Positions 26,118 to 33,547 of a DNA stretch of 64,000 nt are shown here, in pieces. How positions within the stretch are numbered: position 1 is the first letter of the stretch; each line of letters begins with the position of its first letter. The notes beneath the pieces were generated by a model. It did no database searches. It was not told the origin of the DNA and saw only the letters and a program-made list of their open reading frames with translations. Origin of the DNA: Pseudoalteromonas phenolica (GTDB taxonomy: Bacteria > Pseudomonadota > Gammaproteobacteria > Enterobacterales > Alteromonadaceae); contig NZ_CP013187.1 in NCBI RefSeq assembly GCF_001444405.1, positions 1,674,001 to 1,738,000 of the forward strand, read 5' to 3'. A program made the position numbers and the translations under genes.

Positions 26118-27336
26118 TTTGTTTTTATCTAAGCGTTTTAGTCAAACACGACAAGCAGGTTTTGCTTCACTTTTAAATAAAGCCTCTACAATTGGGGTTT
26201 TATTAGGAGTTAGTGTTTTAATTGTAGCTTTGTCGGTTATAAATGGTTTCGAAGAGCAGCTTGAGAAGCGGCTTCTATCTGTTGTTTCTCATGTTACTTA
26301 TGATGCACCATATGAACCAATAAGTGAGTGGCACTCAAAGGTCAAGATTTTAGAAAATCAGCAAGGAGTGTTGTCAGCAGCGCCGGAAATTAATGTAACT
26401 GGAATGGTGCAATTTAAAGGAAAATTGAAAGCAGCACAAATTAAAGGCATTGATACTGCTTCTCACGAAAATGTTTCTGGTGTTGGTGAGTTTATAAAAC
26501 AACTAAATCTAAATGATTTAGGTCAAAATGAAGTGATCTTAGGTGCTCAAATTGCTAAGCATCTAAATTTATCTATTGGCGACAAATTCACTTTATTAAT
26601 AGCTAACAAAAACGCTAAAACAGTACTGTCAGCGCCAAAACGTATAAATGTAACTTTGGCTGGACTTGTAAACATGGGTGGTCCGGTTGATCAGTCATTA
26701 GCGCTAATCAGCCTTCGCTCTATACAAACTGCACTTGACTTGGAGTCTGATCAAGTGACGAGCTTAAGGGTAAAAGTGACGGACGTATTTGAAGCGCATA
26801 ATATTGCAATGTCAGCTGGCAGAAGTTTACCAGACTTGGTGTATGTAAACAGTTGGTTTAGAACTCAAGGTAGTTTGTATCAGGATATTCAAATGGTTCG
26901 AACTATCGTGTTCTTGGTAGTGGTATTGATCATTGCTGTAGCTAGTTTCAACATTGTATCTTCGATGGTTATGGAAGTAAAAGACAAACAATCGGATATC
27001 GCCATACTAAAAACAATGGGTGCAAAAGACAGCACAATTTTTTCTACTTTTGCTTTTAAGGGTGTTGTAAATGCACTACTTGGCTCTTTAGTCGGTAGTG
27101 CGTTTGGTGTAGTTATCTCATTATATCTACCAGAGATTTTCGTCTGGTTTTATGACGATAGTGACAAAAACCCACTTTCTGGGGTCTATTTTGTTGAGTT
27201 TTTACCTTCTAAATTAATTTGGACCGATATTGCAATAACTTTAAGTGTAACCTTAGTACTCGCGCTTCTAGCCAGTATTTATCCAGCTTGGCAAGCAACA
27301 AAAACTGATCCTGCAAAGGTATTAGGAAACGGTTAG
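26110..27336 (+). CDS. lolE: Lipoprotein-releasing ABC transporter permease LolE
   Basis: A 408-residue permease paralogous to LolC. The N-terminus shows LFLSKRFSQTRQAGFASLLNKASTIGVLLGVSVLIVALSV with the conserved NGFEEQLEKRLL; the C-terminus has SSMVMEVKDKQSDIAILKTMGA and ends ASIYPAWQATKTDPAKVLGNG. Having separate LolC and LolE, rather than one LolF, fits gammaproteobacteria. It is the last gene of the lolCDE operon; 78 bp follow before the next gene. Confidence 0.93.
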   Translation: MLSLFLSKRFSQTRQAGFASLLNKASTIGVLLGVSVLIVALSVINGFEEQLEKRLLSVVSHVTYDAPYEPISEWHSKVKILENQQGVLSAAPEINVTGMVQFKGKLKAAQIKGIDTASHENVSGVGEFIKQLNLNDLGQNEVILGAQIAKHLNLSIGDKFTLLIANKNAKTVLSAPKRINVTLAGLVNMGGPVDQSLALISLRSIQTALDLESDQVTSLRVKVTDVFEAHNIAMSAGRSLPDLVYVNSWFRTQGSLYQDIQMVRTIVFLVVVLIIAVASFNIVSSMVMEVKDKQSDIAILKTMGAKDSTIFSTFAFKGVVNALLGSLVGSAFGVVISLYLPEIFVWFYDDSDKNPLSGVYFVEFLPSKLIWTDIAITLSVTLVLALLASIYPAWQATKTDPAKVLGNG

Positions 27337-27414
27337 ATAAATTTATCTCTTTATACCGGAACTGTTGACTTGGATGACTAAAGTCGTACAGTTAGCAAAA
27401 AGATAGGAAGTAAA

Positions 27415-27846
27415 ATGACAGAAAATAATAATCAAAAAGTACCAATGAACGAAGAACAACTTAATCAATGGCAAAGAGAATGTTTAGCTAATGCTCAGAA
27501 ATTCTTAGCGGATAAAGGTGTAATACCAGTGAGTATTTTAGAAAAGGAATGTCGAATTCTTCCACCTTTATGTGCAATTTGGAAGATAAAAGGCAACGAT
27601 GCTAATACTTATTGGGTTATTACAGGTCGTTTACCCACTGACGCTGTGCAGGTTGGAGCTGCCGAAAGTGCAAGAGACGTGTTACGTCATTTTTCATTTC
27701 AGTGGCAACTTAAAGCAGATAACATCATGGCAAATAAGCCAGTTGACCAAACGCAAGTTGATTTTGCCAATTTACTTGTGAATAGAGCGCATGGTATTTA
27801 TGAGTTGTTTGAGAATGAGCAATTGTGGGCTAATGTAGCATCGTAA
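27415..27846 (+). CDS. DUF4826-like cytoplasmic protein
   Basis: A 143-residue soluble protein with no signal peptide or membrane segment. The sequence NQWQRECLANAQKFLADKGV, then LPPLCAIWKIKGND, then GRLPTDAVQVGAAESARDVLRHFSFQWQLKA, resembles the DUF4826 proteins common in Pseudoalteromonas and Shewanella, as I recall them. The function is unknown. Its 3' end overlaps the convergent GNAT gene by 17 bp. Confidence 0.7.
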   Translation: MTENNNQKVPMNEEQLNQWQRECLANAQKFLADKGVIPVSILEKECRILPPLCAIWKIKGNDANTYWVITGRLPTDAVQVGAAESARDVLRHFSFQWQLKADNIMANKPVDQTQVDFANLLVNRAHGIYELFENEQLWANVAS

Positions 27847-28288
27847 ATGGCTCAGCATTAAAGTCGTTAACAGGGCAGCACAATTGCTGCCTTGGAATAC
27901 CGGCTTCCATAAAAACACCACCTTTCTTTGAAAAACCATATTCCACAAAAGCTGGTACTTCATCAAGTACAGAGTTAATGTAGATATTATTCAAGCCTTT
28001 ATCTTTGGCGATAACAACCAAATAATTTAAAATTGCATAGAAAGCTTCTTTGTTACGGTGTTGGCTAATAATTGCGACTCGACTGATTAGTCCGTTGGGG
28101 CATAGCCTGCCAGTACCAATTGGGGTGTTAGTGTCGTCATAGATGATTGCATGCTCAGATTTTTTATCTAGCGCATCAAACTCGACTTTCTTAGGTAAGT
28201 TAAGTTCATAAACGAAAACTTTTTCTCTGAGCTCAGTTAATAATGTTTGTTGCTCAAACCAATTAACTTTAGTGACATGGTAAACCAT
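27830..28288 (-). CDS. GNAT-family N-acetyltransferase
   Basis: A 152-residue GNAT protein, similar in layout to ElaA-type acyltransferases. The acetyl-CoA core can be followed as LREKVFVYELNLPK, TPIGTGRLCPNGLISRVAI, then the pyrophosphate-loop region SQHRNKEAFYAILNYLVVIAKDKG and NIYINSVLDEVPAFVEYGFSK. The substrate is not evident. It is downstream of roxA on the same strand, separated by an inverted repeat, and its end overlaps the DUF4826-like gene. Confidence 0.8.
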   Translation of the reverse strand: MVYHVTKVNWFEQQTLLTELREKVFVYELNLPKKVEFDALDKKSEHAIIYDDTNTPIGTGRLCPNGLISRVAIISQHRNKEAFYAILNYLVVIAKDKGLNNIYINSVLDEVPAFVEYGFSKKGGVFMEAGIPRQQLCCPVNDFNAEPFTMLH

Positions 28289-28318
28289 GTTTCCTCCAGT
28301 AAGATTTAAATCAAATGT

Positions 28319-28358
28319 GCAAGCCTAAGCACTCTGTCAAATTTGTTGTTAGGCTTGC
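28319..28358. repeat. Inverted repeat between roxA and the GNAT gene
   Basis: GCAAGCCTAA (28319-28328) and TTAGGCTTGC (28349-28358) are perfect arms around a 20-base loop; a second TTGCAC follows. No T-run is present, so termination is doubtful. It may be an mRNA processing or stability element. Confidence 0.55.
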
Positions 28359-28374
28359 TTGCACATACAAGACC

Positions 28375-29526
28375 TTATTCTTCTTGTTGGATAAAGTAAT
28401 AACCTTCATTTATAAGCTTAGTTAACATTTCAGCAAACTCCAAACATGATACTGAAGGAATAATTTCGTCAGCTTCAAAATAGCTGAAATCTGTTAGTAA
28501 TTTTGTTGCATCTAACATGCTGACAGGTAATGAGAAAGTTTCATTATTCACACTGATAAGTAATGAGTCGTCTAATAATTGGTAAAATGTTCTAACCCCA
28601 CCAGCTCTGTTAATTACTTGTGATGATACGTAGTTAATTAGCTCATTTGATGTGATAGGCTCATCCAGTGGCAACAAGTCCATATCATGTTTAGGTTGAC
28701 TTAAATAAACAGCAAGCCATTGCTTAATAACTTCTTTGTCTTTAATTGCATCGAGCATAAGGGTTTGGATCTTCTCAACTTCGTCATTCTTGAGCTCACC
28801 ACATGATTCTCTGAGTATAAGTGTTTTGTCAGAATAGCGTGTTTTCCCGAGTTCATTATCAATCAAATAGTCAGCAAAATTACTTAAGAAATCTTTAGTG
28901 TCTGGTGCTCTAAAGCCTACAGAGTAGTTTAATGCATTCTCTACAGCATAACCTTCATGGGGGCATCCAGGCGGAATATAAAGAATATCACCGGGTTCAA
29001 GGACTTCATCAATGATTGCATTAAATTGTTCAACTTGAAGTAGGCTTTTATTTTGTGCAAATTCTTTTAGATTTGCGTCAGGCATGCCTACTCGCCAATG
29101 TCTTTTACCTTCTCCTTGAATAATGAACACATCATACTGATCAAGATGAGGTCCAACACCGCCGCCGGGCGTTGAATAGCTGATCATCAAGTCATCGATC
29201 CGCCAGTTAGGAATGAATCGAAATGGCTCTAACAATTCAGCAGCAATAGGGTGCCAATGGTCAACTGCTTGAACAAGTAGGGTGCTATTAGTTTCTGTTA
29301 ATAGTGAAAAGTCTTCGAAAGGGCCATGGTGAGATTCCCATTTCTCGTCATGGTTTGTGATAAGACGAGACTCAATGTCATCTTCCATGGCAAGACCCGC
29401 TAACTCTTCAGGCTCAATCGGATCTTCGAAGTTAGCAAAACCACCCTTGATTAATAACGGCTTTTTTTGCCAATATTCTTTTAGAAATTCGGCGTGAGTT
29501 AATGCGTTAATTTTTAAATCAAACAT
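28375..29526 (-). CDS. roxA: Ribosomal protein uL16 arginine 3-hydroxylase
   Basis: A 383-residue JmjC-type 2-oxoglutarate/Fe(II) oxygenase (YcfD/RoxA). The iron triad is visible as His127 and Asp129 in GPHLDQYD and His190 in IPPGCPHEGYA. The N-terminus FLKEYWQKKPLLIKGGF is the usual family opening, and the C-terminal part would hold the dimer and winged-helix domains. It hydroxylates an arginine of large-subunit protein uL16. As in E. coli it is near purB, but phoPQ, which separates the two there, is absent. Confidence 0.92.
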   Translation of the reverse strand: MFDLKINALTHAEFLKEYWQKKPLLIKGGFANFEDPIEPEELAGLAMEDDIESRLITNHDEKWESHHGPFEDFSLLTETNSTLLVQAVDHWHPIAAELLEPFRFIPNWRIDDLMISYSTPGGGVGPHLDQYDVFIIQGEGKRHWRVGMPDANLKEFAQNKSLLQVEQFNAIIDEVLEPGDILYIPPGCPHEGYAVENALNYSVGFRAPDTKDFLSNFADYLIDNELGKTRYSDKTLILRESCGELKNDEVEKIQTLMLDAIKDKEVIKQWLAVYLSQPKHDMDLLPLDEPITSNELINYVSSQVINRAGGVRTFYQLLDDSLLISVNNETFSLPVSMLDATKLLTDFSYFEADEIIPSVSCLEFAEMLTKLINEGYYFIQQEE

Positions 29527-29536
29527 ATTTTTTCCA

Positions 29537-29567
29537 TAAAAAAAGCGAAAGGAAACCCTTTCGCTTT
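29537..29567 (-). terminator. purB terminator
   Basis: AAAGCGAAAGG (29542-29552) pairs with CCTTTCGCTTT (29557-29567). On the minus strand the stem is followed by a T-run. It lies between the purB stop and the roxA start, so roxA needs its own promoter or readthrough. Confidence 0.9.
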
Positions 29568-29588
29568 ATAAACTAAATTTGTGTTTAA

Positions 29589-30959
29589 TTACACTAATTC
29601 GTCAATGAATGCTTCAGCACGACCGATGTAGTTAGCCGGTGTCATTAGCTTCATTTCAGCTTTTACAGTATCTGGTAATTCTAAACCATCAATGAAATCA
29701 GCCATGATTTCTTGGTTAACACGCTTACCACGAGTAAGCTCTTTAAGTTTCTCGTAAGGCTTTTCGATACCGTATTTGCGCATAACTGTTTGAATTGGTT
29801 CCGCAAGCAGCTCCCAGTTTTGATCTAGCTCTTCTAGAAGACGTTCTGCGTTTACTTCTAATTTGCTTACACCTTTTAATGTTGCTTGGTAAGCAATCAG
29901 TGTATAGCCCATACCAACACCAAGGTTACGAAGAACCGTTGAGTCTGTTAGGTCACGCTGCCAACGAGATACTGGAAGTTTTTGCGCTAGGTGTGCAAAA
30001 ATTGCGTTAGCTAGGCCTAAGTTACCTTCTGAGTTTTCAAAGTCGATAGGGTTAACTTTGTGTGGCATAGTAGATGAACCAATCTCACCAGCAACTGTTT
30101 TTTGCTTGAAGTGATTTAGTGCAATGTAGCCCCAAACGTCACGGTCGAAGTCTAATAAAATCGTGTTGAAACGCGCGATAGCATCGAATAGCTCAGCAAT
30201 GTAATCGTGTGGTTCGATTTGTGTTGTGAATGCATTCCAAGTTAAGCCAAGGCTAGTTACGAATTGCTCTGCGTGTGCATGCCAGTCGTAATCAGGGTAC
30301 GCGCTTAAGTGCGCATTGTAGTTACCTACAGCACCATTGATTTTACCTAGTAATTCTACGTTTGCGATTTGCTGACGTTGACGTTGTAAACGAACATACA
30401 CGTTTGCAAACTCTTTACCCATTGTTGAAGGAGAAGCTGGCTGACCGTGTGTACGAGTCATCATAGGTACACTTTTGTACTCAACTGCTTTTGCCTTGAT
30501 TGCTGCAAGTAGCTCATCACAGTATGGTAAAAGTACTTTGTCACGTGCTTCTGCTAACATTAAACCGTGTGATAGGTTATTGATGTCTTCAGATGTACAT
30601 GCAAAGTGAATGAATTCATTGATTGCATTTAATTCTGCATTATCTGCAACTTTCTCTTTTAGAAGATACTCAACCGCTTTAACGTCATGGTTCGTTGTGC
30701 GCTCGATTTCTTTAACGCGCGCAGCATCTGCTTCGCTAAAGTTGTCAACAATGCTGTCTAAAAGCGCATTTGCTTCGTCACTGAAAGCTGGTACTTCATC
30801 AATACCTTGTGCTTTAGCTAGGGCTTGTAACCAACGTACTTCAACAGTTACGCGGTACTTGATAAGGCCGAACTCACTGAAAATGCCACGCAATTCAGTA
30901 GTTTTACTACCATAGCGGCCATCCACTGGAGAGATAGCGGTTAACGCTGAAAGCTCCAT
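29589..30959 (-). CDS. purB: Adenylosuccinate lyase
   Basis: A 456-residue fumarase/aspartase-superfamily enzyme that cleaves SAICAR and adenylosuccinate in purine synthesis. The superfamily signature GSSTMPHKVNPIDFENSEGN is present with the catalytic serine loop, as are TSEDINNLSHG and RTHGQPASPSTMGKE carrying the catalytic histidines. Length equals that of E. coli PurB. It follows mnmA and hflD on the same strand with a 39-bp gap, the order known from E. coli. Confidence 0.96.
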   Translation of the reverse strand: MELSALTAISPVDGRYGSKTTELRGIFSEFGLIKYRVTVEVRWLQALAKAQGIDEVPAFSDEANALLDSIVDNFSEADAARVKEIERTTNHDVKAVEYLLKEKVADNAELNAINEFIHFACTSEDINNLSHGLMLAEARDKVLLPYCDELLAAIKAKAVEYKSVPMMTRTHGQPASPSTMGKEFANVYVRLQRQRQQIANVELLGKINGAVGNYNAHLSAYPDYDWHAHAEQFVTSLGLTWNAFTTQIEPHDYIAELFDAIARFNTILLDFDRDVWGYIALNHFKQKTVAGEIGSSTMPHKVNPIDFENSEGNLGLANAIFAHLAQKLPVSRWQRDLTDSTVLRNLGVGMGYTLIAYQATLKGVSKLEVNAERLLEELDQNWELLAEPIQTVMRKYGIEKPYEKLKELTRGKRVNQEIMADFIDGLELPDTVKAEMKLMTPANYIGRAEAFIDELV

Positions 30960-30998
30960 AATTTCTCCTAAACTAATTGGTTTGTTTGAACGATTTCT

Positions 30999-31601
30999 TT
31001 AAATACTGTTTTTCGCGATTTCGATAATTTTCTTTTTGCCAAAGAAAAATTGACGTCGCTTACCACCAAGTTGGCGCCAAAGCACGGCACTACGAATGCC
31101 TGCTAATAAAAGCGCTCGGATCTTATGTTGGTAACTTGGTTGTTTTAATAAATCTGGTTGACCAAATACTTGAATTTTTTGTCCAAGGGGACTAAGTACT
31201 TGGCTGTAGATATCAGCAAAAGCAGCAACTATGGTGCTGTCGCAAATATCAAAGTGTAATAGCTGTCTTTCAACTTGCTTTAAACGGTTTGCTAGCTCAT
31301 CTAATGCTTTTGGGTTTGCTGAAAGAGCGCGCTCTAACTGCATCAAACTGCCAACATATTTAACCAGTTCAACATCTTTTTCACCCTCAGGAGAGAGCTG
31401 TTGAATAAGCGTTTTATAACCGTCTTTGATGACCCACTTGTCGTCATACACGTCTTCTGGCTGAGCTGGGCTAAGGTTAACAATACTTTTTAAAAAAGTA
31501 CCGACTTCAGCTTCATTAAATTGGCCGTATTTTGCTGTTTTTTGCACAAGTTTGCTGATCTGGCACATAGCCGCCAGCGGTAAAACATAACTTGTCGACA
31601 T
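30999..31601 (-). CDS. hflD: HflD-like protein
   Basis: A 200-residue protein of the HflD (YcfC) family. The opening (MCQISKLVQKTAKYGQ), the central LSPEGEKDVELVKYVGSLMQLERAL and the end KIRALLLAGIRSAVLWRQLGGKRRQFFFGKKKI match the family. HflD is a peripheral inner-membrane protein known for affecting CII stability in phage lambda; its normal cell role is unclear. The start overlaps the mnmA stop (TAATG), indicating translational coupling in an mnmA-hflD-purB operon. Confidence 0.92.
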   Translation of the reverse strand: MSTSYVLPLAAMCQISKLVQKTAKYGQFNEAEVGTFLKSIVNLSPAQPEDVYDDKWVIKDGYKTLIQQLSPEGEKDVELVKYVGSLMQLERALSANPKALDELANRLKQVERQLLHFDICDSTIVAAFADIYSQVLSPLGQKIQVFGQPDLLKQPSYQHKIRALLLAGIRSAVLWRQLGGKRRQFFFGKKKIIEIAKNSI

Positions 31602-32701
31602 TATTTGATCACCGAGTCGATAATACCACCACCTAAGCAGACGTCATCAGCATAAAATACTGCTGACTGACCAGGGGTTACTGCTTTTTGAGGCTCATCA
31701 AATAAAACTCTTGCCATCCCGTCTTCACCAACCAACAAAGTACATGGAATGTCAGTTTGTCTGTAACGAGTTTTTACTGTGCAACGCGTTGTGCCTTTTG
31801 GTCCAACTCGATCAACCCAGTGTAATTGATTTGCGTTTAGGCCATTACTAAATAGGCGAGGGTGGTTTTTGCCTTGACCAACAATTAAGACGTTACGCTC
31901 TACGTCTTTATCAACTACATACCAAGGCTCACCGCTGCCTTCTTTCATGCCACCAATTAATAAGCCTTTTCTTTGACCAAGCGTGTGGTACATCAAACCT
32001 TCATGCTCACCCACTTCATGGCCATCAGTGTCTTCAATTTTACCTGGTTGCGCAGGTAAGAATTTTTGCAGGAAATCTTTGAACTTGCGCTCACCAATAA
32101 AGCAGATACCAGTACTGTCTTTTTTGTCGTGTGTAATTAAACCTTGCTCTTCAGCAATACGACGTACTTCAGGCTTTTCAACTTGGCCTACAGGAAATAG
32201 TGTTTGTGCAATATGCTCATGGCTAAGTGTATAAAGGAAGTAGCTTTGATCTTTGTTGTCATCAAGACCACGTTGCATTACAAACTTGCCATCGCGCTCT
32301 TCACGACGAACATAGTGACCAGTTGCAATGTAATCTGCACCGAGTGCTTGTGCAGCGAATTCTAAGAAAGCTTTAAATTTGATTTCTTTATTACACATGA
32401 TGTCTGGGTTTGGCGTGCGACCCGCTTTGTATTCCTCTAAGAAATACTCAAATACGTTGTCCCAGTACTCAGCTGCAAAGTTGACTGTATGAAGTTCAAT
32501 ACCTAACTTATCGCAGACAGCTTGTGCATCTTTAAGATCTTCAGCAGCAGCACAATATTCGTCATTGTCATCTTCTTCCCAGTTCTTCATGAACAGGCCT
32601 TCTACCTGATAGCCTTGTTGTTTTAATAAGTAAGCTGAAACTGAAGAATCTACACCGCCGGACATACCAACGATGACTTTAATCTGACTATTATCGCTCA
32701 T
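31601..32701 (-). CDS. mnmA: tRNA 2-thiouridylase MnmA
   Basis: A 366-residue enzyme that places sulfur on C2 of U34 in tRNAs for Lys, Glu and Gln. The PP-loop is GMSGGVDSS at residues 12-20, the catalytic cysteines are Cys103 (PDIMCNKEIKF) and Cys200 (DSTGICFIGERKF), and DNKDQSYFLYTL is the tRNA-contact region. It is the first gene of the mnmA-hflD-purB operon. The E. coli nudJ, normally between rluE and mnmA, is missing here. Confidence 0.96.
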   Translation of the reverse strand: MSDNSQIKVIVGMSGGVDSSVSAYLLKQQGYQVEGLFMKNWEEDDNDEYCAAAEDLKDAQAVCDKLGIELHTVNFAAEYWDNVFEYFLEEYKAGRTPNPDIMCNKEIKFKAFLEFAAQALGADYIATGHYVRREERDGKFVMQRGLDDNKDQSYFLYTLSHEHIAQTLFPVGQVEKPEVRRIAEEQGLITHDKKDSTGICFIGERKFKDFLQKFLPAQPGKIEDTDGHEVGEHEGLMYHTLGQRKGLLIGGMKEGSGEPWYVVDKDVERNVLIVGQGKNHPRLFSNGLNANQLHWVDRVGPKGTTRCTVKTRYRQTDIPCTLLVGEDGMARVLFDEPQKAVTPGQSAVFYADDVCLGGGIIDSVIK

Positions 32702-32788
32702 ATTTTTTGCTGTTAATCTCTATGATTTTGAAAGGCGTGAGTATAGCACGATATTTTAAGAGGCTGAATCCCAAGTTGGTGTTTAACG

Positions 32789-33430
32789 CTAAAGCACTTT
32801 ATATTCGCCATTGTTGATGCCATCAAGAGTGTATTTTCCGATTCTATAGCGGATTAAGCGAAGTGTAGGGTGTCCAATATGGGCTGTCATTCTACGAACC
32901 TGGCGGTTCTTTCCTTCAGAAATGGTAATTTCGAGCCAAGTAGTCGGAATATTTTTACGCTCGCGAATTGGTGGATTTCGTGGCCAAACATTTGGTTCTT
33001 GAATAATTCTGACTTTTGCAGGCTTAGTAATGCCATCTTTCAATTCAACGCCTTTATTAAGTGAATAAATTGACTCATCACTTGGTACACCTTCAACTTG
33101 CACCCAATAGGTTTTATCGGTGTCTTTTTTTGGATTCGTTAAAGTGTGTTGTAATTTTCCGCAGTTTGTTAAGAGTAATAATCCTTCACTGTCTCGGTCT
33201 AACCGACCTGCAGCGTATACGCCTTTTTCTTTGACGAAATCAGCCAAAGTTGCACGGTTTTGATCATCTGTGAACTGGCAAAGCACATCAAAGGGCTTGT
33301 TAAAAAGGACTATTTTAACTTGATCTGCCGGGAGCGCTTCTTTGACCACGCGTTTTTTATTAAATGGCTTTTTGTTTTGTGGCTTTTTGGGGAATGTTCT
33401 TTTATTGCTTTTAGGAGCGCGATTTTGCAT
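32789..33430 (-). CDS. rluE: 23S rRNA pseudouridine synthase, RluE type
   Basis: A 213-residue RsuA/RluE-family enzyme. The catalytic aspartate is Asp78 in AAGRLDRDSEGLLLLT, and GKNRQVRRMTAHIGHPTLRLIR is the conserved C-terminal RNA-binding motif. There is no S4 domain; instead a ~35-residue Lys/Pro-rich N-terminal tail, as in RluE, which modifies 23S U2457. Its position between mnmA and icd agrees with the E. coli order. Confidence 0.9.
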   Translation of the reverse strand: MQNRAPKSNKRTFPKKPQNKKPFNKKRVVKEALPADQVKIVLFNKPFDVLCQFTDDQNRATLADFVKEKGVYAAGRLDRDSEGLLLLTNCGKLQHTLTNPKKDTDKTYWVQVEGVPSDESIYSLNKGVELKDGITKPAKVRIIQEPNVWPRNPPIRERKNIPTTWLEITISEGKNRQVRRMTAHIGHPTLRLIRYRIGKYTLDGINNGEYKVL

Positions 33431-33504
33431 TGGTCATATGAGGTAAAAACGTTGATGTGTGCATAATAACAAATTATATGTTTGACTCTAAGTGAAATGC
33501 CTAT

Positions 33505-33528
33505 AAAAAAGGGCATCAAACGATGCCC
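33505..33528 (-). terminator. icd terminator
   Basis: GGGCATC (33511-33517), loop AAAC and GATGCCC (33522-33528), followed on the minus strand by TTTTTT. It lies 20 bp after the icd stop. Confidence 0.92.
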
Positions 33529-33547
33529 TCAATCATTCAAATTAGAA

